A DNA stretch of 10,351 bases from Gammaproteobacteria bacterium (GTDB taxonomy: Bacteria > Pseudomonadota > Gammaproteobacteria > Xanthomonadales > Xanthomonadaceae): contig JAPLSI010000060.1 of the NCBI GenBank assembly GCA_026398715.1, forward strand, positions 1-10,351. The letters run 5' to 3'. How positions within the stretch are numbered: position 1 is the stretch's first letter; every line of letters starts with the position of its first letter. The notes beneath the pieces were generated by a model, which saw only the letters and a program-made list of their open reading frames with translations, was not told the DNA's origin and made no database searches. This document shows, piece after piece, positions 5,320-10,351 of the stretch. A program made the position numbers and the translations under genes.

Positions 5320-7422
5320 TTACCAGATCACGACCTTCTTGTCGCCGCTGCGAACCATGGCGTCGCCGGGCTTGCACTGGAAGGCTTCCGCGAACTGGTC
5401 CATGTTCGACGGCGCGCCGTTGGCACGGAACATGGCCGGAGAATGCGGGTCGGTGTTGAGCCGCACCTTCATCGTTTCCGGACGCATGTTGTTGCGCCAG
5501 ATGGTGGCGAAGTTCAGGAAGAAGCGCTGGTCCTGGCTGAAGCCGTCGATCAGTGCCACCCTCTTGTCCGTCAGGTCGCGCTGCAAGGCGTCATAGGCGA
5601 TGGTGATGCCGCTCAGGTCGCCGATGTTCTCGCCCAGGGTCAACTCGCCCTTCACGTGCAGGTTGTCGATGGCCACGTAGTCGTCGAACTGCTTGACCAG
5701 CTTGGAGGTGCGTTCCTTGAAGGCCGATTTGTCGGCATCCGTCCACCAGTTGGCATTGTTGCCCTTGGCGTCGAACTGGCTGCCCTGGTCGTCGAAGCCG
5801 TGCATGATTTCGTGGCCGATGACCGCGCCAATGCCGCCGTAGTTCAGCGCAGGATCGGCTTTCACGTCGAAGAAGGGCGGTTGCAGGATGGCGGCCGGGA
5901 ACACGATCTCGTTCTTGAGCGGGTTGTAGTAGGCGTTCACCGTCTGCGGCGTCATGCCCCATTCCTGGCGATCCACCGGCTTGCCGACCTTGGCCATCTG
6001 GAAGGCGTTTTCGAACGCTGCTGCCGCCATCACGTTGGCGTAGTAGCTTTCATCGGCCTTGATGGCCAGGCCCGAGTAGTCGCGCCACTTGTCCGGGTAA
6101 CCGATCATCGGGTTGAAGGTGGAAAGTTTTTCCTGGGCCTTGGCCTTGGTTTCCGGGCTCATCCACTCGAGCTTGTCCAGGCGATCCTTCAGCGCGCCGC
6201 GAAGGTTGGCGACCAGCGCCTGCATGGCGACCTTCGACTCTTCCGGGAACGCCTGCTGCACGTACAACTGGCCCAGGGCTTCGCCCAGGTTGCCGTTGAT
6301 GGTGCCAAGCACGCGCTTCCAGCGGGGCTGTTCGGACGGTTGGCCGCTGAGGGTCTTGCCGTAGAACGCGAAACGCTCGTCGTTGACGGCGTCGGACAGG
6401 AACGGAGCCGCGTCATTGAGCGCGTGATAGCGCAGGTAGGCCTGCCAGTTCGCAGCGGGCACGTCGGCCAGCATGCTGTTGAACTCGGCGAAGAACTTCG
6501 GCTGGCTCAGCGAGAAGCCTTCAACGCCGGTGATGCCCTCGGCGGCGAGCAGCTTGGACCACGAGAAGTTCGGCGTGGCCTTGTCGGCATCCGCCAGGGT
6601 CACGTAGTTGTACTGGTTCTTCGGGTCACGGCCCTGGATCGGCGTCAGCGAGGCCTTGGCCAGGCGCGTTTCAAAATCGAGCACGGACTGCGCCTGGGTC
6701 TTGGCGGCGGCGGCTTCAACGCCACCGAGCACCAGCATGCGCTCGACATGGGCGAGGAATGCGTTGCGGATTTCCTTGTGCTGGTCTTCCAGGTAATACG
6801 CGCGCTCGGGCAGCGACAGGCCGCCTTCACTGGCATAGGCGATGACCTGGCTGGCGTTCTTGAAGTCTTCGCCCGCGAAGAAATTGAACACGAACTGGTC
6901 GCCGTGCGAGAACGAGTCCTGCAGGTACTGCGCAACGGCTGCGCTGTCGGCAAGGGCGTCGATCTTCGCGAGCGTCGGCTTCACCGGGGCGATGCCGTCG
7001 GCGTTGAGCTTGGCTTCATCCAGGCCCAGGCGATAGAGGTCGCCCAGTTTCTGCTCGTTGCTGCCGGGCGCATTCTTGGCGGCCGCGGCGGCTTCGACGA
7101 TCTGCTGCTGCACGAACAGCGACCGGTCGCGCAGGATGTTGAAGTTGCCCCAACTGGTCTTGTCGTCGGGAACCGGATTGGCGGCGAGCCACTTGCCGTT
7201 GACGTGCGCGTTGAGGTCCTGGCAGATCGGCGAATTGGGGTCCAGGTCGGCGATGGTGAAGCGCGGCAGGGCCGGCAGCTTGGACTCGTCGATCACCAGC
7301 TTGGGGGTCTCCGGTGCGGCGGCAGCGGCGGCGGCCGGCGCGGCCTCGTCTTTCTTGCAGGCGCTGAGCGCGGCGGCCACGGCCAGCGCAAGCGTCAGGT
7401 GTTTCAGGGTGGAAAGGGTCAC
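5320..7422 (-). CDS. M13-family (neprilysin/PepO-like) zinc metallopeptidase, lipoprotein
   Basis: A 700-residue zinc endopeptidase of family M13, which cleaves oligopeptides. The N-terminus is a lipoprotein signal: K7, a hydrophobic run at 9-19, and the lipobox LSAC with C22. Lys at +2 suggests the outer membrane rather than the inner, and an Ala-rich linker follows. The M13 N-terminal domain occupies about 45-430. The catalytic region has NAYYNP (496-501), FPAAILQPPFF (508-518), the zinc motif HEIMH (H537, E538, H541) and GENIGD with the third zinc ligand E598. The late conserved histidine is H660 in NTDPHSP. All key residues are present and the length is typical. Start is GTG 7422, because it has GGAG six bases upstream and places the signal peptide at the very N-terminus; ATG 7542 would bury it behind 40 residues. 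A strong terminator follows. The gene is divergent from the DUF418 gene. Confidence 0.96.
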   Translation of the reverse strand: MTLSTLKHLTLALAVAAALSACKKDEAAPAAAAAAAPETPKLVIDESKLPALPRFTIADLDPNSPICQDLNAHVNGKWLAANPVPDDKTSWGNFNILRDRSLFVQQQIVEAAAAAKNAPGSNEQKLGDLYRLGLDEAKLNADGIAPVKPTLAKIDALADSAAVAQYLQDSFSHGDQFVFNFFAGEDFKNASQVIAYASEGGLSLPERAYYLEDQHKEIRNAFLAHVERMLVLGGVEAAAAKTQAQSVLDFETRLAKASLTPIQGRDPKNQYNYVTLADADKATPNFSWSKLLAAEGITGVEGFSLSQPKFFAEFNSMLADVPAANWQAYLRYHALNDAAPFLSDAVNDERFAFYGKTLSGQPSEQPRWKRVLGTINGNLGEALGQLYVQQAFPEESKVAMQALVANLRGALKDRLDKLEWMSPETKAKAQEKLSTFNPMIGYPDKWRDYSGLAIKADESYYANVMAAAAFENAFQMAKVGKPVDRQEWGMTPQTVNAYYNPLKNEIVFPAAILQPPFFDVKADPALNYGGIGAVIGHEIMHGFDDQGSQFDAKGNNANWWTDADKSAFKERTSKLVKQFDDYVAIDNLHVKGELTLGENIGDLSGITIAYDALQRDLTDKRVALIDGFSQDQRFFLNFATIWRNNMRPETMKVRLNTDPHSPAMFRANGAPSNMDQFAEAFQCKPGDAMVRSGDKKVVIW

Positions 7423-7624
7423 ATCAGGCTCCAGGCCCCGCAGGGCGTTAGTCTCAAGGTTCAAGAAGACTGCCGCGGGAAAGCGGGGCAGGCGCGCGAG
7501 CGTATGACATTCAGCGTGACGGGGGGATAGGCCGTTGGTCATGGTTTAATCCGTTCATACAGGCGGGAAGGGGTCGCGCAACGCGATTCCGCGTCACCGG
7601 CCACTGGCCTGAAAGGGGAAATGG
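7423..7624. other. Divergent intergenic region between the M13 peptidase and DUF418 genes
   Basis: This 202-bp region must hold promoters for both genes. On the plus strand a TTTAAT (7545-7550) resembles a -10 box but has no good -35 partner. Towards DUF418 there are two small hairpins: TCGCG/CGCGA (7574-7586, loop CAA) and GGCCA/TGGCC (7599-7609, one-base centre). A purine run AAAGGGG (7612-7618) ends six bases before ATG 7625 and is its ribosome binding site. I see no operator or riboswitch fold that I can name. Confidence 0.5.
7429..7432 (-). promoter_or_regulatory. Ribosome binding site fixing the GTG start of the M13 peptidase
   Basis: On the minus strand GGAG (complement of 7429-7432) stands six bases before GTG 7422, the ideal distance. 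With the lipoprotein signal beginning directly after, this decides the start against ATG 7542. Confidence 0.75.
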
Positions 7625-8989
7625 ATGGAATCCGCGAACACGGCGCAAGGCGTCGGGGTGCCTGTTGTTGCGCCACCCACATCAGCCGCAGAGCGGATAT
7701 TCGCGCTCGACGTCATTCGCGGATTCGCCGTGCTGGGCATCCTGCTGATGAACATCCTGGGCTTCGGCCTGACGTCCCCGGCCTATAGCAGCGCCACCGC
7801 CGAAGTCGGGGGCGCCGACGGGCTCAACCACTGGGCCTGGCTGGCCGAAATGTTCTATTTCGAAGGCACGATGCGCGGCTTGTTCACGCTGCTGTTCGGC
7901 GCCGGCGTCGTTCTCTACACGTCGCGGCTCGAGAAGGCCGGGCTCGGCCTTCAGGTGGCCGACCTGTATTTCCGGCGCAACCTGTGGCTGTGGGCCTTTG
8001 GCCTTTTCAACGCATGGATCCTGCTCTGGCAGGGCGACATCCTCTACTTCTACGGACTGGCAGCGTTGTTCCTGTTCGTGTTCCGCAACCTTCCCGTCAA
8101 GAAGCTCCTGCTTTGGGCCGCCTTGCTGCTCTGCGTCCAGCCGATCGTGGGAATCCGCGATTACCAGGCACTGGCCGACGCGCACGCGCAGGCGCCCGCG
8201 CTGATCGCGAAGGAGGACGCCGGGCAGGCGCTCACGAAGGCCGAAGAGGAAACGCTCGAAGACTACCGGGACAGCTTCAGGGAAGTGAAACCGGATCTCG
8301 CGAAAGTTGAAAAGGCGAACCGCGAGATGCGCGGCGGCTACCAGACCGCCGCCTATCGCGTACGCAGCCACGTGTGGAATTTCGAAACCGAATACTTCGC
8401 GATGATGGGGCTGTGGGAGTGCCTGGGAATGATGCTGGTCGGGATGGCCCTGTTCAAGTCGGGCGCGCTGACGCTCGGCTGGAGCACGCGCAGTTACCTG
8501 GCCCTGCTGCTGGCAGGCTACGGTTTCGGACTGACGGTAAACGCCCTGGAAATCCGCCACGTACTTTCCCATCCAGGGGACCCGGTGGCTGCGATGCTGC
8601 CGTGGACGCTGACCTATGACCTGGGGCGCATTCCCACCACGCTCGGCCATGTGGCACTGGCCATGCTGGTCATCCGCAGCGGCTGGGTCCGCGGCCTCCT
8701 GGCGCCATTCGCCGCAGCTGGGCGCATGGCGCTCAGCAATTACCTGGCGCAAAGCGTGATCTGCCTGTTCCTGTTCACCGGCCTTGGCTTGGGCTGGTTT
8801 GGGCAGTTGCAGCGCTACGAGTTGTATTACGTGGTGTTCGCGATCTGGGCGGTGGAGTTGGCCTGGAGCCCGCTGTGGTTGGCGCATTTCCAGTACGGGC
8901 CGATGGAATGGCTGTGGCGTTCGTTGACTCGCTGGCAGGTGCAGCCGATGCGAAAGGTCGCGGGGATGCACGCCCACAGCGAGAGTTGA
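7625..8989 (+). CDS. DUF418 (YeiB-like) polytopic membrane protein
   Basis: A 454-residue inner-membrane protein of the DUF418/YeiB type. The family start motif is at 24-43: R24, then FALDVIRGFAVLGILLMN. FRRNLWLWAFGLFNAW follows at 116-131. The C-terminal DUF418 domain covers about 270-440, with GRMALSNYLAQSVI (366-379) and FQYGPMEWLWRSLT (422-435). About ten hydrophobic segments are visible. Between them, residues 183-245 form a long, highly charged, probably helical loop rich in Glu, Lys and Asp. The function of the family is not established; it is distantly related to membrane acyltransferase-like proteins and sometimes suspected in transport. Start ATG 7625 has AAAGGGG six bases upstream; ATG 7621 is in another frame. 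It heads a rightward series with the phosphatase 85 bp downstream. Confidence 0.93.
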   Translation: MESANTAQGVGVPVVAPPTSAAERIFALDVIRGFAVLGILLMNILGFGLTSPAYSSATAEVGGADGLNHWAWLAEMFYFEGTMRGLFTLLFGAGVVLYTSRLEKAGLGLQVADLYFRRNLWLWAFGLFNAWILLWQGDILYFYGLAALFLFVFRNLPVKKLLLWAALLLCVQPIVGIRDYQALADAHAQAPALIAKEDAGQALTKAEEETLEDYRDSFREVKPDLAKVEKANREMRGGYQTAAYRVRSHVWNFETEYFAMMGLWECLGMMLVGMALFKSGALTLGWSTRSYLALLLAGYGFGLTVNALEIRHVLSHPGDPVAAMLPWTLTYDLGRIPTTLGHVALAMLVIRSGWVRGLLAPFAAAGRMALSNYLAQSVICLFLFTGLGLGWFGQLQRYELYYVVFAIWAVELAWSPLWLAHFQYGPMEWLWRSLTRWQVQPMRKVAGMHAHSES

Positions 8990-9074
8990 AGATCGGTCAA
9001 ATATTTTCGTGCTACGGTTGGCTGGCTGTTGATGGGCAACGAAGACAAGCCGGGCGTCGGACGCGAGAAGACCA

Positions 9075-9719
9075 TTGAAGATACTGTTGGCAAGACACGG
9101 TGAAACCCGCTGGAATGCGGAAGGGCGATACCAGGGACAGATGGATATTCCCCTGTCGCCGGTGGGCGAGCAGCAGGCCCGCCTGCTGGGCGAAAGATTG
9201 CGCGACGTGCACATCACTCGCGCGGTTGCATCGCCGCTGCTTCGCGCGAAGCTGACTGCGGAACTGGCCTTGCAGGACCTGCGCGCGGGCAGCTTGCTGC
9301 TTGACCCGGACCTGCAGGAAATCGCGCATGGCGAATGGGAAGGATTGCTCGCGAGCGAAATTCGCGAGCGTGATCCCGAGCTGCTCGGCGCCTGGCGGGA
9401 AGCGCCGGAAACAGTGCAGATGCCCGGCGGGGAATCCCTGCAGCAAGTGCTCGATCGCGCCTGGCCGGCTTTGGTGCGGGCGATGGAGGGGCTGGGCGAT
9501 GACGATACCCTGCTCATCGTTGCCCACGACGCGGTGAACCGGGTGCTGTTGTGCCGGATATTGGGATTGCCGCTGTCGCGGCTGTGGACCTTCCGGCAGG
9601 CGCCCACCACCATCAACCTGTTGGAAGGCCCCAACGCCGATCGGCTGGAAGTGGTTCGACTGAACGACTGCAACCACCACACGGCCTTGTTCGGCGAGGC
9701 CGTGCACCGGGCGCTGTAG
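9075..9719 (+). CDS. Histidine phosphatase family protein (phosphoglycerate mutase-like, GpmB/CobC type)
   Basis: A 214-residue cytoplasmic phosphatase of the histidine phosphatase superfamily (PF00300). The phospho-acceptor is H8 in ARHGETRWN (6-14). The phosphate pocket is completed by R7, R57 (SPLLRAKLTAE), the acid E82 in QEIAHGEWEG, and H151 in IVAHDAVNR. All catalytic residues are present. The family includes alpha-ribazole phosphatase (CobC), GpmB and many broad-specificity phosphatases. No cobalamin gene is near, so the substrate is open. Start is TTG 9075: the protein begins MKILLARHGET exactly as the family does, and no in-frame ATG lies just upstream; AGAAG four bases before is a weak ribosome site. 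The folC start is 36 bp downstream, suggesting possible co-transcription. Confidence 0.93.
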   Translation: MKILLARHGETRWNAEGRYQGQMDIPLSPVGEQQARLLGERLRDVHITRAVASPLLRAKLTAELALQDLRAGSLLLDPDLQEIAHGEWEGLLASEIRERDPELLGAWREAPETVQMPGGESLQQVLDRAWPALVRAMEGLGDDDTLLIVAHDAVNRVLLCRILGLPLSRLWTFRQAPTTINLLEGPNADRLEVVRLNDCNHHTALFGEAVHRAL

Positions 9720-9725
9720 TAAAAT
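9720..9725 (+). promoter_or_regulatory. Possible -10 element for folC
   Basis: TAAAAT matches five of six -10 bases and directly follows the phosphatase stop codon. A start near 9731 would put the hairpin 9730-9754 at the very 5' end of the message. No -35 box stands at the right distance, so folC may equally be read from upstream. Confidence 0.22.
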
Positions 9726-9729
9726 CCAC

Positions 9730-9754
9730 GGGAAATTCCGCAAACGGAAGTCCC
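9730..9754 (+). promoter_or_regulatory. Hairpin covering the folC ribosome binding site
   Basis: TTCCG (9736-9740) pairs with CGGAA (9745-9749) around CAAA. After a small internal loop (AA against G), GGGA (9730-9733) pairs with TCCC (9751-9754). The right arm contains GGAAG (9746-9750), the only Shine-Dalgarno candidate for ATG 9756, and the structure ends one base before the ATG. If it forms it would limit translation initiation. Confidence 0.4.
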
Positions 9755-9755
9755 G

Positions 9756-10351
9756 ATGGCGCTGTCGCTCGACGAATGGCTCGATTACCAGCAGCGGACG
9801 CACCCGCAAGCCATTGCGATGGGGCTGGACCGGGTTCGCGTCGTGGCGCGGCGGCTCGGCCTGGGCCATCCGGGCAGGCAGGTGATAACGGTCGGTGGAA
9901 CCAATGGCAAGGGTTCCACCGTCGCGTTCATCGAGGCCATTGCACTGTCTGCCGGCTTGCGGGTTGGCGCGTTCACTTCGCCGCACTTGTTGCGCTACAA
10001 CGAACGTGTGCGGATACAGGGCAAGGAGATCGACGATGCCGCGCTGGTCAACGCCTTCGAGCGGATCGAGGACGCACGCGCGGAAGTCCCGCTGACGTAT
10101 TTCGAATTCGGAACGCTGGCCGCCTTGCTGGTGTTCGAACAATCAAACCTCGACCTGGCGGTGCTGGAGGTTGGGTTGGGTGGCAAGCTCGATGCGGTGA
10201 ACATCGTTGACGCAGACGTGGCGGTGATTACCACGGTGGACCTGGACCACCAGGAATATCTCGGCCCGGACCGCGAGACGATAGGGGCCGACAAGGCCGG
10301 CATCTTCCGCGCCGGCAAGCCTTGCGTGCTGGGCGAGCGCGACCCGCCGTC
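9756..10351 (+). CDS. folC: Bifunctional dihydrofolate synthase / folylpolyglutamate synthase FolC, N-terminal part (cut by window end)
   Basis: Cytoplasmic Mur-ligase-like enzyme that joins glutamate to dihydropteroate and extends the glutamate tail of folates using ATP. The frame stays open from ATG 9756 to the window end, 198 codons of the usual 420 or so. It begins MALSLDEWLDYQQRTHP. The P-loop GGTNGKGST is at 47-55, followed by TSPHLLRYNERVRI (74-87), TYFEFGTLAAL (114-124), LEVGLGGKLDAVN (137-149) and ADKAGIFRAGKP (178-189). K180 matches the carbamylated lysine position of E. coli FolC. All are in family order and intact. GGAAG five bases before the ATG is the ribosome site and lies inside a hairpin. 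In many gammaproteobacteria folC sits near accD and dedD; here the visible upstream neighbour is a histidine phosphatase, and downstream is unseen. Confidence 0.96.
   Translation, partial: MALSLDEWLDYQQRTHPQAIAMGLDRVRVVARRLGLGHPGRQVITVGGTNGKGSTVAFIEAIALSAGLRVGAFTSPHLLRYNERVRIQGKEIDDAALVNAFERIEDARAEVPLTYFEFGTLAALLVFEQSNLDLAVLEVGLGGKLDAVNIVDADVAVITTVDLDHQEYLGPDRETIGADKAGIFRAGKPCVLGERDPP

Noticed and set aside
5203..7530. A 775-codon open frame on the plus strand opposite the M13 peptidase gene.
   Set aside because: It mirrors a verified gene with all catalytic motifs on the other strand. Long antisense frames are common in GC-rich genes, and the translation shows no recognisable domain.
7423..7542. 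N-terminal extension of the M13 peptidase to ATG 7542.
   Set aside because: It would place 40 residues before a clear lipoprotein signal, while GTG 7422 has a well placed GGAG.
8986..9015. AT-rich stretch with a TTGAAG that could be a promoter for the phosphatase.
   Set aside because: No acceptable -10 box is found at 16-18 bases from the TTGAAG, so it was not listed as a promoter.
9032..9103. A 23-codon open frame (starting MGNEDKPG) overlapping the start of the phosphatase gene.
   Set aside because: No ribosome site, very short, and overlapping in another frame; most likely chance.
7682..9682. A 666-codon minus-strand frame across the DUF418 and phosphatase genes.
   Set aside because: It spans two confident genes and their gap, has low-complexity basic and Gln-rich composition, and shows no family motif.
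9012..10142. A 376-codon minus-strand frame opposite the phosphatase and folC.
   Set aside because: Both plus-strand genes carry complete family motifs; this frame has none and crosses the intergenic gap.

Overview
The window looks like an ordinary chromosomal segment of a GC-rich gammaproteobacterium, most likely of the order Xanthomonadales (Lysobacterales). Three things point there. The composition is high in GC. There is a RapA protein that parallels the E. coli family along its whole length. A short palindrome with a GTGG foot matches the REP repeats of Xanthomonas, Stenotrophomonas and Pseudomonas. The order is an inference; no rRNA or other marker gene is present. No phage, IS, CRISPR, tRNA or toxin-antitoxin signature was found.

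Layout. At 1-678 is the 3' part of a PiT-family phosphate transporter, running rightward from outside the window. A REP palindrome fills the 30-bp gap between it and a convergent gene of unknown function (709-1116, minus). That gene is divergent, across 37 bp, from a gene for an alkyltransferase-like DNA-lesion-binding protein (1154-1492, plus). A rhomboid intramembrane protease follows (1563-2237, plus, GTG start). It converges on rapA (2271-5132, minus), with a hairpin at the junction. Upstream of rapA a strong intrinsic terminator (5263-5293) ends the transcript of an M13-family zinc metallopeptidase lipoprotein (5320-7422, minus, GTG start). A 202-bp divergent region then leads to a rightward series: a DUF418 membrane protein (7625-8989), a histidine phosphatase (9075-9719, TTG start) and folC (from 9756, cut by the window end).

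The genes do not form one pathway. They are housekeeping and envelope functions: phosphate uptake, alkylated-DNA recognition, membrane proteolysis, RNA polymerase recycling, periplasmic or outer-membrane peptide hydrolysis, and folate polyglutamylation. The histidine phosphatase and folC are 36 bp apart and could be co-transcribed. The most interesting signals are small ones: the REP element, a hairpin covering the folC ribosome binding site, the compact divergent start region of the alkyltransferase-like gene, and the conserved-looking orphan at 709-1116. I found no convincing undescribed multi-gene system. Three of the seven starts visible in the window are GTG or TTG, and rapA may add a fourth.
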